Positions 44,041-54,005 are shown, counted from the stretch's first letter. The stretch is 64,000 nucleotides of DNA from Polaribacter marinus (GCF_022662535.1 NZ_JAKQYM010000011.1:1-64000); one strand, 5' to 3'. The notes: a model not told the origin generated them from the letters alone. Program-made: numbers and translations.

Positions 44041-45507
44041 CTAGTTCTTTTTTAGTTGATTAAAACAATTCATTACTTCTTCTAAATCATCAAAATGAGA
44101 GCGAACTCCATTTATTTCTTGGTAATTTTCATGCCCTTTTCCTGCAATAAGAATAATATCTGCAGTTTTAGAAAACTTACATGCTGTTTTAATAGCCTGT
44201 TTCCTATCTAAAACCGTTAACGTTTTCTTGTAATTTTCTGGAGAAACGCCTACTTCCATTTCGTCTAAAATCGTTTGAGGATTTTCTGTTCTTGGATTGT
44301 CAGATGTAAAAATTACTTGATTACTTAATTGTGAAGCAATCTGAGCCATTTTTGGTCTTTTAGTCTTATCTCTATCACCTCCACACCCTACAACTGTAAT
44401 TACATTTTCGTTTCCTGTTCTAATATCATTTATTGTTTCTAATACATTTTTTAATGCATCTGGTGTATGTGCATAATCTACAATTGCTGTAATACCATCT
44501 TCAGAAATCACGTATTGAAACCGACCACTAACACTTTCTAATTGACTAACAATTGTTAAAATTTCTAGTTTTTCTAAGCCTAATAATTCTGCCGTAGCAA
44601 TAATTGCCGTTAGATTGTAAATATTAAAAACACCTATTAGTTTTGTCCAAACTTCTGTTCCATCAACATTTATCAATGTTCCTGATAGTTGTTTCTCTAA
44701 AATTTTTACTTTAAAATCTGCCAATGTTTTTAAAGCATAGGTTTTCTTTTTAGCCTTCGTGTTTTGCAACATAAAGTCACCATTCTTATCATCAATATTT
44801 GTTAATGCAAAAGCAGATTTTGGTAAAGCATCAAAAAATGATTTTTTAATATTTCTATATTCGGCAAATGTTTTATGATAATCTAAATGATCATGAGATA
44901 GGTTGGTAAAAATTCCTCCTGCAAATGTTAAGCCTTCTGTTCTTTTTTGATGAATTCCGTGAGAACTCACTTCCATAAAACAAAAATCTACACCTGCATC
45001 AATCATTTTATCTAAATACAAATTGATTGTTACAGAATCTGGTGTTGTATGCGTTGCCTTAAATTCGGTTTCATCAACTACAATTTTTACAGTTGAAAGC
45101 AAGCCTACCTGATAACCTGCTTTTTTAAATAATTGATACAACAGTGATGCAATCGTTGTTTTTCCGTTTGTGCCTGTAACACCTATTAACTGTATTTTTT
45201 TAGATGGATTTTCATAGAAGTTAGAAGCCATAATTGCCAAGGCAACATTTGCATCAGCAACCTGAACATAAGTAATTCCTTCTTTTTTATTTAACGGAAG
45301 ATCTTCACAAATAATAGCAATAGCACCTAAAGAAACAGCCTTCTCTATATATAAATGACCATCAACAGAGACTCCTTTTTGAGCCACAAAAACATCCTTC
45401 TTTTCAATTTTTCTTGAATCGAAAACAAGTTGATTCACATCAATATTTGTATTACCAAAAACTTGACGTATAGAAACCTGATATAATATGTCTTTTAATT
45501 TTTTCAG
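44041..45507 (-). CDS. murE: UDP-MurNAc-L-Ala-D-Glu:meso-diaminopimelate ligase
   Basis: Adds the third stem-peptide residue. The ATP loop is [19 protein letters not shown]; the substrate-selecting motif is DNPR (in [10 protein letters not shown]), which indicates meso-diaminopimelate rather than lysine. The first usual start codon in frame is a GTG at 45438, but this removes the conserved N-terminus. Upstream codons read [19 protein letters not shown], a typical MurE beginning, and the only start-like codon there is CTG at 45507, one base after the ftsI stop. I therefore propose a CTG start (488 aa); the GTG start gives 465 aa. No stop intervenes. mraY follows after 1 bp. Confidence 0.9.
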   Translation of the reverse strand: MKKLKDILYQVSIRQVFGNTNIDVNQLVFDSRKIEKKDVFVAQKGVSVDGHLYIEKAVSLGAIAIICEDLPLNKKEGITYVQVADANVALAIMASNFYENPSKKIQLIGVTGTNGKTTIASLLYQLFKKAGYQVGLLSTVKIVVDETEFKATHTTPDSVTINLYLDKMIDAGVDFCFMEVSSHGIHQKRTEGLTFAGGIFTNLSHDHLDYHKTFAEYRNIKKSFFDALPKSAFALTNIDDKNGDFMLQNTKAKKKTYALKTLADFKVKILEKQLSGTLINVDGTEVWTKLIGVFNIYNLTAIIATAELLGLEKLEILTIVSQLESVSGRFQYVISEDGITAIVDYAHTPDALKNVLETINDIRTGNENVITVVGCGGDRDKTKRPKMAQIASQLSNQVIFTSDNPRTENPQTILDEMEVGVSPENYKKTLTVLDRKQAIKTACKFSKTADIILIAGKGHENYQEINGVRSHFDDLEEVMNCFNQLKKN

Positions 45508-45508
45508 T

Positions 45509-47527
45509 TTAGGATAGATTTAAAATAATTGTTTCTCCTTTTTTTAGTTTTTCTCCTTTTTTTATGGATTGAGATTTTACCCTACCAATACCAGAGATTT
45601 TCACTTTTAACCCAATATTTTCTAACAACGAGAGAGCATCCATACTAGACATTCCTGTAACATTTGGAACTTTTGTATAACTTTTATTTAATTGCTGATC
45701 GTATTTTGAATATTCATTATCTATAGATGCAAATTGTGTTTTATCATCTACAGATTGGTAATCTATTGGAGTAGTCGTATAAATTTTCTGCGCAATTTCT
45801 TTAAACACAGGTCCTGCAACCGTTGCCCCATAATATCCTTTTTCTTTCTTTGGATCATGAATTACAACTATGCATGAATATTTAGGATTATCCGCTGGAA
45901 AAAACCCTGCAAACGATGCCACATAATGTTTTGTAGAATAATGCCCAGCAATCGTTTCTCCTTTTTCATTTTTATGTCTTGGAATGTATTTTTTAGCAGT
46001 TCCTGTTTTACCCGCCATAGAAAAATTAGGCGAATATATATTCTCTGCAGTTCCCTTAACAACTACATTTTCCATCACTTTTCTTAGTTTTAACAGCGTT
46101 TCTTCTGATGCTATTTTAGGGTTCACAACCTCTGTTTTGAAAACTTTTTCTACTTTTTCCTGTCTTCTTAATTCTTTTATAAATCTTGGTTTAACCATTA
46201 CCCCGTTATTGGCAACAGCATTGTAAAACATTAAAGTTTGCATTGGCGTTATTGAAATTCCATATCCCCAAGACATCCACTCTAAAGATATTTTGTTCCA
46301 TCTTTTTTTGTCTTTTGGATTTGGTACATAAGGAACCCCTTCTCCTTTAATAGAAAACCCTATTGGCTTTGTAAAACCATATTCTTCTATCTTATCATAA
46401 TATTTTTGAGGATTATTGTCGTAATGCTTTTTAATCATTTTTACAATTCCTACATTGGATGATACTTCAAAAACCCTAGCCACAGAAATTTCACCAAAAC
46501 CACCTCTATGAGAATCTTCAATTTTTCTATTATGTATGAATATCTTTCCTTTTTCTGTATCAATTACAGTTGATGTATCCACAACTTTATCATCTAAAGC
46601 AATCATTAAACTTGCTAGTTTAAATGTAGAACCGGGTTCATGACTTTCCCAAACCGCATAATTCCTTTTCTCGTAATATTTTCCTTTAGAAGTTCTTCCT
46701 AAATTAGAAATTGCTTTAATTTCTCCCGTAGCCGTTTCCATAACAACTGCACAACCATGATCGGCTTCAAAATACTCTAACTGACTTAACAATGCATGAT
46801 GTGTTATATCTTGAATATTTACATCTATCGTTGTAATAATATCATGACCATCAATTGGCTCTTTTTCATTAACATCATTAATAGGTTTCCATTGATTTTT
46901 TGCTATTTTTTGTTTCCAACGCAAACCATTTTCACCTTGCATATAATCTGCAAAAGCACCCTCTATACCAGCTTCACCTCTAAAATCGTCATAACCAATA
47001 GTACGTTCTGCAATTTTACCAATAGGATGAGCACGCACTGTTTTATGTTCAGCAATAAATCCACCACCATAAACTCCCAATTTAAAAATTGGAAATTTTT
47101 TCATTTTTAGATAATCATTATAACCAATGTTTCTTGCTATTAACAAATACCTGTTTCTTCGCTTTTTTGCCGATCTTAATTTTCGCTGATAATACTCAGG
47201 AGAATTTCCTAACATTTTAGAAAGTTCTTTAGATAAACCTGCGATATTTTTTTCAAAAACTTTATCATCAACTGCAACAACATCCATTCTAATCGTAAAC
47301 TTAGACATTGATGTTGCCAACAAATTTCCATCTGCAGCATACACATTGCCTTTATTGGCGTAAACTGTGTCGTGTTTAATTGTTAACTCCGTAGAAAGTT
47401 TTCTGTATTTTTCTCCTTGATAGTATTGAATATTTACAACCCTTACAATTATAGCCAGCAAAAAAAGCGTCATAAAAGCAGCTACCAAGTAGAATTTTGT
47501 AAGTATGCTTTTTTTCTGAGTTGCCAA
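45509..47527 (-). CDS. ftsI: penicillin-binding protein FtsI (division transpeptidase) with PASTA domain
   Basis: Class B PBP, 672 aa, that crosslinks septal peptidoglycan with FtsW. One N-terminal membrane helix (FYLVAAFMTLFLLAIIVRVVNI), a pedestal domain, then the transpeptidase domain with SxxK (GSTFKLAS), SSN (EVSSNVGI) and KTGT (AGKTGTAKKY). The last 70 or so residues form a PASTA domain (YTKVPNVTGMSSMDALSLL), more often found in Gram-positive PBPs but known in Bacteroidetes. Lies 5 bp behind ftsL. Confidence 0.96.
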   Translation of the reverse strand: MATQKKSILTKFYLVAAFMTLFLLAIIVRVVNIQYYQGEKYRKLSTELTIKHDTVYANKGNVYAADGNLLATSMSKFTIRMDVVAVDDKVFEKNIAGLSKELSKMLGNSPEYYQRKLRSAKKRRNRYLLIARNIGYNDYLKMKKFPIFKLGVYGGGFIAEHKTVRAHPIGKIAERTIGYDDFRGEAGIEGAFADYMQGENGLRWKQKIAKNQWKPINDVNEKEPIDGHDIITTIDVNIQDITHHALLSQLEYFEADHGCAVVMETATGEIKAISNLGRTSKGKYYEKRNYAVWESHEPGSTFKLASLMIALDDKVVDTSTVIDTEKGKIFIHNRKIEDSHRGGFGEISVARVFEVSSNVGIVKMIKKHYDNNPQKYYDKIEEYGFTKPIGFSIKGEGVPYVPNPKDKKRWNKISLEWMSWGYGISITPMQTLMFYNAVANNGVMVKPRFIKELRRQEKVEKVFKTEVVNPKIASEETLLKLRKVMENVVVKGTAENIYSPNFSMAGKTGTAKKYIPRHKNEKGETIAGHYSTKHYVASFAGFFPADNPKYSCIVVIHDPKKEKGYYGATVAGPVFKEIAQKIYTTTPIDYQSVDDKTQFASIDNEYSKYDQQLNKSYTKVPNVTGMSSMDALSLLENIGLKVKISGIGRVKSQSIKKGEKLKKGETIILNLS

Positions 47528-47532
47528 TTGTT

Positions 47533-47862
47533 TTAATCTTTAATAGTTACTTTTATTTTTTTTGGAGGGATCTCTGATGGTTGTAATCCTCTAGTTTTTG
47601 CTTGTTCTCTGATATTCGATTCCATTTTCATTCTCATTAAAATAGTACCTGTATCTACATATTCTGCTCTTAACTCTCTTTTCTTTTTATTTAACTCTGA
47701 TATTTTTATTACTTTCTTATCAGCACTATGTGCACTGGAAATCATAATCAGTAAAAGTGCAACTACAAAAATTATTATCCGCCAGTTTTTAAAAGCAGAT
47801 TCATCATCTGTAAGGAAACTTCCTCTTAGAAAACTATAAACTCCTTTTTTTACTTTAGACAT
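47533..47862 (-). CDS. ftsL: FtsL-like division protein
   Basis: 109 aa. A short cytoplasmic N-terminus, one membrane helix (IIIFVVALLLIMISSAHSA), and a helical, coiled-coil-like extracytoplasmic segment (VIKISELNKKKRELRAEYVDTGT in two heptad runs). Sequence similarity to proteobacterial FtsL is very low; size, topology and position between rsmH and ftsI carry the call. Expected to act in the FtsQLB complex that activates FtsWI. It sits 10 bp behind rsmH. Confidence 0.85.
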   Translation of the reverse strand: MSKVKKGVYSFLRGSFLTDDESAFKNWRIIIFVVALLLIMISSAHSADKKVIKISELNKKKRELRAEYVDTGTILMRMKMESNIREQAKTRGLQPSEIPPKKIKVTIKD

Positions 47863-47872
47863 TGTTGTGCTT

Positions 47873-48781
47873 TTACTTTTTTGGTGATTTTAATTCTGCG
47901 ATTCTTAATTTAGCACTACGCGCTCTATTGTTTGTTTTAATTTCTTGCGAATTTGGCACAATCAACTTTCCAACTTTTTGTAAAGGCACATCACTATTTC
48001 CAAATACATCCTTTTCTGGCTCACCACGAAACAAACCTGTTCTTATAAATCTTTTCACCAACCTATCTTCTAACGAATGGTAAGAGATTACACTTAATCG
48101 ACCGTCTTCTTTTAACAGATTAGGAACTTGTTCCAAAAACTCTCTTAAAACATCTAGCTCTTCGTTTACTTCTATTCTTATTGCCTGAAATATCTGCGCC
48201 AAAATTTTATGTTCTTTTGCTTTTGGCAAGTATTTTTGCAACAATTCTCTTAATTGAAAGCTTGTTTCTATTTTTTCATTCTCCCTAGACTCAACAATTG
48301 TTTTCGCTATATTTCTAGAATTTCTTAACTCACCATATAAAAACAATATTTCAGCCAATTTTTCTTCCGAATAATTATTAACAATTTCTTTTGCAGAAAC
48401 TTTCGATTTTTGATTCATTCTCATATCTAAATCACCATCAAATCGAATAGAAAAACCTCTTTCAGCTTCATCAAACTGATGAGATGACACACCTAAATCA
48501 GCTAAAATTCCATCAACTTTTTTAACCCTATGAAATCTTAAAAACCTAGAAATAAAACGAAAGTTTTCCGGTATTAAAACAAAACGTTCATCATCTATAA
48601 CATTCTCTAAAGCATCTGGATCTTGATCAAAACCAAACAATTTTCCGTTTTCACCCAATCTTTTCAAGATTTCTCTCGAATGACCTCCGCCGCCAAAAGT
48701 TACATCTACATAAACACCATCTTCTTTGACATCTAATGCATCTACACTTTCTTGTAATAAAACTGGACTATGATAATTCAT
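47873..48781 (-). CDS. rsmH: 16S rRNA (cytosine-1402 N4) methyltransferase
   Basis: SAM-dependent methylation of C1402 in the ribosomal P site, 302 aa. N-terminal HSPVLLQESVDAL, motif I VDVTFGGGGHSREIL, DLGVSSHQFDEAERGFS and SYHSLEDRLVKRF are the MraW/RsmH signatures. Overlaps mraZ by 14 bp, as usual at the start of the dcw cluster. Confidence 0.97.
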   Translation of the reverse strand: MNYHSPVLLQESVDALDVKEDGVYVDVTFGGGGHSREILKRLGENGKLFGFDQDPDALENVIDDERFVLIPENFRFISRFLRFHRVKKVDGILADLGVSSHQFDEAERGFSIRFDGDLDMRMNQKSKVSAKEIVNNYSEEKLAEILFLYGELRNSRNIAKTIVESRENEKIETSFQLRELLQKYLPKAKEHKILAQIFQAIRIEVNEELDVLREFLEQVPNLLKEDGRLSVISYHSLEDRLVKRFIRTGLFRGEPEKDVFGNSDVPLQKVGKLIVPNSQEIKTNNRARSAKLRIAELKSPKK

Positions 48782-49235
48782 CTACTTCTGTGTTACCCAT
48801 TACTTCTTCAGCCAAATCTGCAAAATCAATCGCTGCATCATCAATTGCTTTTTCGTACTTATTTTTATCCCAAATCTCAATAATATTTACTGATGATGAC
48901 ATAACAACCTGCTTTTGTATTCCTGCAAAATCACATAAATCTTTCGGAATTAAAATTCTTCCAGAAGCATCTAATTCTACTATTTTTACACCCGCAGTAA
49001 ACCTTCTTATAAAATCATTATTCTTTTTTACAAATCTGTTTAACTTGTTGATTTTCTCCATCATTAAGCTCCATTCTTTCATTGGATACAATTCTAAACA
49101 AGGCTGAAAAACAGCTCTTTTTACAACAAAACCTTCTTGCAATACAGAAGACAGCTGCTTTTTAAACGCCGATGAAAACATCAACCTTCCTTTAGCATCT
49201 GCTTTACACTCGTATGTACCAATTAGGTTTACCAC
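48768..49235 (-). CDS. mraZ: transcriptional regulator MraZ
   Basis: 155 aa, with two SpoVT-AbrB-type domains: GTYECKADAKGRLMFSSAFKK near the N-terminus and KIVELDASGRILIPKDLCDF in the second half. MraZ oligomers bind tandem repeats at the dcw promoter and repress the cluster in species studied. The start is GTG at 49235; the start codon itself lies in a GTGGTAA motif identical to the upstream boxes. It is the first gene of the cluster that runs down to ftsZ. Confidence 0.95.
   Translation of the reverse strand: MVNLIGTYECKADAKGRLMFSSAFKKQLSSVLQEGFVVKRAVFQPCLELYPMKEWSLMMEKINKLNRFVKKNNDFIRRFTAGVKIVELDASGRILIPKDLCDFAGIQKQVVMSSSVNIIEIWDKNKYEKAIDDAAIDFADLAEEVMGNTEVDELS
49229..49235 (-). promoter_or_regulatory. 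fourth MraZ-type box at the mraZ start codon
   Basis: GTGGTAA on the minus strand, identical to the three upstream boxes, contains the GTG start codon. It may be a coincidence of the coding sequence (Met-Val) or a real site. Confidence 0.35.
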
Positions 49236-49258
49236 TTAGAAAACAATTTTATAGATAT

Positions 49259-49266
49259 CAAAAATA
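49259..49266 (-). promoter_or_regulatory. dcw cluster promoter -7 box
   Basis: Minus-strand TATTTTTG. The -33 position falls within the MraZ-type repeats, which fits repression by occlusion. No TTG there. Confidence 0.5.
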
Positions 49267-49274
49267 TACAAAAT

Positions 49275-49301
49275 TTACCACTTTTTACCACTTTTTACCA
49301 C
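49275..49301 (-). promoter_or_regulatory. three MraZ boxes (GTGGTAA, 10-bp period)
   Basis: On the minus strand GTGGTAA begins at 49301, 49291 and 49281, giving the exact 10-bp phasing (same face of the helix) known for MraZ operators in other bacteria, just upstream of the mraZ promoter box. Confidence 0.85.
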
Positions 49302-49407
49302 ATTGTTAATAAAAACTCAGCTTTCCTTTTAATAAAGCGAGTTTTCTCATTGTTAAGAAGATAGAAATCTAGTTTTTTAAAAGAATAACTATGTTATAAA
49401 AAAGAAT

Positions 49408-49415
49408 TACATTTG
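49408..49415 (+). promoter_or_regulatory. -7 box of the alpha/beta hydrolase gene
   Basis: TACATTTG, 26 nt before the ATG at 49442; no TTG partner identified. Confidence 0.45.
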
Positions 49416-49441
49416 CGTTTAAGTGAAATGAAAAATAATCA

Positions 49442-50206
49442 ATGACTGACAAGTTAATTACAGAAGGAAAATTTACATATGCAGAAGCAGGAGAAGGATC
49501 TTCAATCATTGTTTTACATGGGTTAATGGGAGCTTTAAGTAATTTTGACGCTACTTTTAATCATTTTTCTAACAATGGCTATAAAGTTTTAATTCCAGAA
49601 TTGCCTTTATACTCTCTACCCTTATTAAAGACCAATGTTAAAAACATGGCTAAATTTTTGTACGATTTTATTGAACACAAAAAATTAGAAAATGTAATCC
49701 TTTTAGGAAATTCGCTTGGAGGACATATTGGTTTATATTTTACAAAACATTATCCAGAAAAAGTGGGTGCATTGGTATTAACCGGAAGTTCTGGTTTGTA
49801 CGAAAAAGCTATGGGAGATAGTTTCCCTAAGAGAGGAAATTACGAATACATTAAAGAAAAAACCAGAGCTGTTTTTTACGATCCAGAAATTGGAACAAAA
49901 GAAATGGTAGACGATGTCTTTAAAATTGTAAACGATAGAAGTGCTGTTATTAGAACTTTATCTATAGCTAAAAGTGCCATTAGACATAACATGGCAAAAG
50001 ATTTACCAGAAATGAAGCAACCTACTTGTTTAATTTGGGGAAAACAAGACACTGTTACACCTCCAGAAGTAGCAGAAGATTTTAATAGATTGTTACCAAA
50101 TTCTGATTTATTTTGGATTGATAAATGTGGGCATGCTGCAATGATGGAAAAACCAGAAGAATTTAATAAAATTCTTCTAGACTGGTTTATCTCTAAAAAG
50201 ATATAA
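49442..50206 (+). CDS. alpha/beta hydrolase
   Basis: 254 aa. The oxyanion region VLHGLMGALSNF, the nucleophile elbow GNSLGGHIGLY (Ser), an Asp in WGKQDTVTP and the catalytic His in KCGHAAMMEKP give the full alpha/beta-hydrolase triad. The substrate is unknown; the fold is shared with haloperoxidases, esterases and C-C bond hydrolases such as MhpC/BphD. It is followed 40 bp later by engB and the pseudouridine synthase gene in one direction; this hydrolase-engB order is, as I recall, common in flavobacteria, next to the dcw cluster. Confidence 0.88.
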   Translation: MTDKLITEGKFTYAEAGEGSSIIVLHGLMGALSNFDATFNHFSNNGYKVLIPELPLYSLPLLKTNVKNMAKFLYDFIEHKKLENVILLGNSLGGHIGLYFTKHYPEKVGALVLTGSSGLYEKAMGDSFPKRGNYEYIKEKTRAVFYDPEIGTKEMVDDVFKIVNDRSAVIRTLSIAKSAIRHNMAKDLPEMKQPTCLIWGKQDTVTPPEVAEDFNRLLPNSDLFWIDKCGHAAMMEKPEEFNKILLDWFISKKI

Positions 50207-50246
50207 TTCTCTTAACTGAGAATTTAAAAAAATTGAATTTATTACA

Positions 50247-50858
50247 ATGAAAATTAAAGCTGCTGAGTTTATAATGAGTAACAGTAATGTTACCAAAGCT
50301 CCAAAAGACAGACTTCCAGAATATGCTTTTATTGGACGTTCTAACGTTGGTAAATCATCATTAATCAACATGTTAATGGAGCGCAAAGATTTGGCAAAAA
50401 TCTCTGGAAAACCAGGAAAAACACAACTAATTAATCATTTTAAAATAAATAACGAATGGTTTTTGGTAGATTTACCTGGTTATGGTTATGCACAAATTTC
50501 GAAAAAGAAAAGAACTATTTTTCAATACTTTATAGAAAACTATTTTAAAGAAAGAGAGCAGCTTGTTTGTACCTTTGTTTTAATTGATTCAAGACACGAT
50601 CCTCAAAAAATTGACTTAGAGTTTATGCAGTTTTTAGGTGAAAACCAAATTCCTTTTTGTATTGTTTTTACCAAAGCAGATAAATTGGGAAGTTCTAAAT
50701 TGAACAAGCAAATTACATCTTACAAAAAGAAGTTATTAAACACTTGGGAAACTTTACCAATGACTTTTTTAACCTCATCTTCTACAGGACTTGGTCGTAA
50801 AGAATTTTTAGACTTTATTGATGGTGTTAATAAAGATGTTGCCAAAGATTTTAAATAA
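50247..50858 (+). CDS. engB: ribosome biogenesis GTP-binding protein EngB/YsxC
   Basis: 203 aa. P-loop GRSNVGKSSLINML, switch I region GKPGKTQLINHF, G3 DLPGYGYAQ, G4 TKADKLGS are those of the TrmE-Era-EngA-EngB superfamily, EngB type. Required for 50S subunit assembly. It lies 5 bp before the pseudouridine synthase gene, with which it is probably co-transcribed. Confidence 0.95.
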   Translation: MKIKAAEFIMSNSNVTKAPKDRLPEYAFIGRSNVGKSSLINMLMERKDLAKISGKPGKTQLINHFKINNEWFLVDLPGYGYAQISKKKRTIFQYFIENYFKEREQLVCTFVLIDSRHDPQKIDLEFMQFLGENQIPFCIVFTKADKLGSSKLNKQITSYKKKLLNTWETLPMTFLTSSSTGLGRKEFLDFIDGVNKDVAKDFK

Positions 50859-50863
50859 TCAGA

Positions 50864-51550
50864 ATGCAATCAACCAAAGAAAGTTTAGAGGTTTTATTTG
50901 AAGATAATCACATCATTATTGTCAATAAAAAAGCTGGTGATATTACACAAGGTGATAAAACCGGAGACAAACCCTTAAGCGATGTTGTAAAAGAATACGT
51001 AAAAGACAAATACAACAAACCTGGTAATGTTTTTATTGGAACCGTACATCGATTAGACCGACCCACTTCTGGCATTGTAATTTTTGCAAGAACTTCTAAA
51101 GCTTTAGAGCGTTTAAATAAAATGTTACGTGATAAAACCATCAACAAAACCTATTGGGCTATTGTTAAAAATAAACCTCAAAAAGAAAAAGACACTTTAA
51201 CTAATTTCTTAAAAAAAGACACTAAGAAAAATAAATCTTTTGTCTATAAAAAAGAAATTGAAGGAAGTAAAAAAGCAACTCTTCATTATACAGTTATCAA
51301 AAAACTAGACAATTATTCTTTGTTAGAAATTGATTTAGAAACCGGAAGGCATCATCAAATAAGAACTCAACTTTCCCATATTGGAAGTCCTATAAAAGGC
51401 GATTTAAAATATGGTTTTGACAGAAGCAACAAAGACGGAAGTATCAGTTTACATGCTAGAAAAATAGCATTCATACATCCTGTTTCAAAAGAAAAAATTT
51501 CAGTCATTGCTCCAACACCTAATGATGTAATTTGGAACGCCTGCCATTAA
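50864..51550 (+). CDS. RluA-family RNA pseudouridine synthase
   Basis: 228 aa. HRLDRPTSGIVIFARTSKAL contains the catalytic Asp of the RluA/RsuA superfamily, and ETGRHHQIRTQLSHIG is the second signature. It lacks an N-terminal S4 domain, so it resembles RluA/RluC-type core enzymes or TruC. The RNA target (rRNA or tRNA) cannot be told. Its stop codon overlaps the convergent penicillin acylase gene by 4 bp. Confidence 0.9.
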   Translation: MQSTKESLEVLFEDNHIIIVNKKAGDITQGDKTGDKPLSDVVKEYVKDKYNKPGNVFIGTVHRLDRPTSGIVIFARTSKALERLNKMLRDKTINKTYWAIVKNKPQKEKDTLTNFLKKDTKKNKSFVYKKEIEGSKKATLHYTVIKKLDNYSLLEIDLETGRHHQIRTQLSHIGSPIKGDLKYGFDRSNKDGSISLHARKIAFIHPVSKEKISVIAPTPNDVIWNACH

Positions 51551-53928
51551 TTTTTAGGTTTTAAAACCAATACATTTTTACTTTGTTCTATTTCAGTTTG
51601 ATTTAATTTCATTTTCACAAACTCTCCATCTAAATATTTTTGCGCTTGATCTTTGTAATGTTTACTAAAGACATTACCAGACTGCCCAGTTGGTAAAATC
51701 CCTAAACTATTATCAACATCAGAAAAATCTACAATTCTTCTTGTAGAAGGTCCTGCTTTGATTTTATAAACCCCTGTAGAATCTAAATCGTAAACTTGAT
51801 TGTTAATTACCTGATCTCCTCCAGTGGTTTTGAATGGTCCAACATTAAAATATTTTCTTAACAAAGCAACTTCTCCTACAGCATGTTTGTATTCTACAGA
51901 AAGTACTCTTTCCCACTTCCAATCCTCAACATTTTCTCCTAATTGATTGACTAGAAAAGAATACATTTTTAAAAAGGATTTAGTAATTATTTCTTCTTTA
52001 GTTTCAATCTTATTTTTTGTTGAAATATCATCCCACCAAATCGATTTTTCTTTTTTTACCTGAACAGGCAAAACTTTTTCTACGAAAGGTGTATTTACAA
52101 ATTGATTATATGCTTCTCCCATTTCATCTGCAAATGTGTTTTTTTGAAACTCATACACCAATCTATTGTAGATTACTGGCCCAACTTCTTGCTTTTTAAA
52201 ATTCCCTTTCCAATTTTGCAGCAAAGCAATTGCCTTTTTTTGACTAGCAGTTAACTCGTTTTTGCGAATTGATTTTACAAAATCGGCAATAATAATTGGA
52301 GCATTTGGTGAAGTAACATCATAAATCATTTCTGCAACATCTTCTTTTGTCCAATCATCTTTTGGTTCTAAAAGCTGTACTATTCTTTTTGCTCTATCTT
52401 CATTTAAATAATAACCAGGATAGAGACCTCCCACAATAGAATCTGGTTGATTATTAGCGGTATATACATAACCATCCGTAGGATTTATAGCTTGAGGATT
52501 CTCTTCAAAATCTAAATATGCTGTAATTTCATCATTGCCAGATGCACCATTTAAATATGTTTTAGTATATAAAGAATCTCTGTGTTTGTACAACTTTCCA
52601 GAAGCAAACCAAGCAATATTATTTTTTGCATCACCATACATCATATTTAAACCAGGTGCATGTAATTTACTAGCTCCTTTTTTAAAATCTGACAAACTCT
52701 TTGCGTGAGAAATTCGATAGGCTACATCTAAAATTTCATTATCAACTTTAGTATAAATCCACTGCATTGCAATAGGTCTTTCATCATCTATATGATCAAT
52801 AATCCCATTCATTACTGGCCCATGTTTACTTACTTTTATTGTGTAAACAGAATCTTTTTCACCTTTAATTTTAATACGTTTTTCAACTAAATCATAATTT
52901 ACATATCCGTTAGGAGTTTTGTATTGGTTTGGATTTTCTGGATTTTCTTCTTCAATATAAAAATCTATATCATCATTTTCAAACATTGTTAAACCGTAGG
53001 CATAATTCTTATTATGTCCTAAAAGAGGAAAAGGGACTAATGCCAAATGGAATCCATAAATTTCAAATTCAGGAGTTTTTACATGAGCTTGGTACCAAAC
53101 TGAAGGCTGAGAAAAACCAATATGTGGATCATTTGCAAAAATCACTTTTCCATTTTTGGTTTTATCTGCACCAATAACCCAAGAATTACTTCCTATAAAA
53201 GGTGAAATTGGCAATTGCTCAAACAAATTGTGCATCTCTTTCGCAAAGCTCCCTTTCATTACTGCATTCTTTTCGTTTTTTAGAAGTGTTAAGTTTTCTT
53301 TTTCAGCACCTATCAATTCGTTAAAATAAGCAGCTCCAAGTTTTTCTTTTATCTCTGTTAAAAGCGGATCTATTTTATGAGCCGCAGCAAAACTAAAAGC
53401 CATATAACCAAACACATTGTACATGTCTTTAATTGTATATTTTTCTTTCTCTACACCAACTAAACTATATTCTATTGGTGTTTTTCCATCTTCAATAAAT
53501 TGGTTTACACCATCAAGATATGCTAAAGCTAATTTGTACCTATCAGAATTTTTATTTAAATTTTTAATAGTCTTAACAGACGCTTCTTCTATCCCTAACC
53601 CAGAGAAAAACTTGTCTGTTCTAATTAATTTTTTTCCAAAAATTTCAGACAATCTTCCCGCTGCAAGCCTTCTAATCAATTCCATTTGCCACAACCTATC
53701 TTGCGCATGTACATACCCCAAAGCTGTATAAGCATCTTTTTGATTTGTTGCGTTAATATGAGGTACTCCAACCTCATCAAAATAAACAGTTACTTCATCC
53801 GTTAAATTTTTTATTTCTAGCTCACCATCATAATTAGGATGATAGGTTTTAGAATAAAACCAACCAAAAACAACAATTAATAAAACAAGTATGATTACAA
53901 TTTTAACAAACTTCTTAAGATATTTCAT
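51547..53928 (-). CDS. penicillin acylase family protein
   Basis: 793 aa N-terminal nucleophile hydrolase of the S45 family. An N-terminal membrane or signal helix (FVKIVIILVLLIVVFGWFY) exports it. The precursor is expected to self-cleave before the Ser in FIGSNSWVIG (near residue 240), giving alpha and beta chains; HAPGLNMMYGD, NNPD-like TANNQPDS and GDQVINNQ are further family parts. Natural substrates in this phylum are unknown; acyl-homoserine lactones, N-acyl amino acids and cyclic amides are possible, and penicillin is not implied. Single gene. Confidence 0.9.
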   Translation of the reverse strand: MKYLKKFVKIVIILVLLIVVFGWFYSKTYHPNYDGELEIKNLTDEVTVYFDEVGVPHINATNQKDAYTALGYVHAQDRLWQMELIRRLAAGRLSEIFGKKLIRTDKFFSGLGIEEASVKTIKNLNKNSDRYKLALAYLDGVNQFIEDGKTPIEYSLVGVEKEKYTIKDMYNVFGYMAFSFAAAHKIDPLLTEIKEKLGAAYFNELIGAEKENLTLLKNEKNAVMKGSFAKEMHNLFEQLPISPFIGSNSWVIGADKTKNGKVIFANDPHIGFSQPSVWYQAHVKTPEFEIYGFHLALVPFPLLGHNKNYAYGLTMFENDDIDFYIEEENPENPNQYKTPNGYVNYDLVEKRIKIKGEKDSVYTIKVSKHGPVMNGIIDHIDDERPIAMQWIYTKVDNEILDVAYRISHAKSLSDFKKGASKLHAPGLNMMYGDAKNNIAWFASGKLYKHRDSLYTKTYLNGASGNDEITAYLDFEENPQAINPTDGYVYTANNQPDSIVGGLYPGYYLNEDRAKRIVQLLEPKDDWTKEDVAEMIYDVTSPNAPIIIADFVKSIRKNELTASQKKAIALLQNWKGNFKKQEVGPVIYNRLVYEFQKNTFADEMGEAYNQFVNTPFVEKVLPVQVKKEKSIWWDDISTKNKIETKEEIITKSFLKMYSFLVNQLGENVEDWKWERVLSVEYKHAVGEVALLRKYFNVGPFKTTGGDQVINNQVYDLDSTGVYKIKAGPSTRRIVDFSDVDNSLGILPTGQSGNVFSKHYKDQAQKYLDGEFVKMKLNQTEIEQSKNVLVLKPKN

Positions 53929-54005
53929 GAAAAAAATGGATTTTCATCAAAGATAAGAGAATTATTATTTATGAATAAATTAAAAAACATTCAAACTTAG
54001 TTTTG

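Noticed and set aside
53417..53731. 104-codon plus-strand frame inside the penicillin acylase gene
   Set aside because: Antisense of conserved coding sequence with no independent signals.
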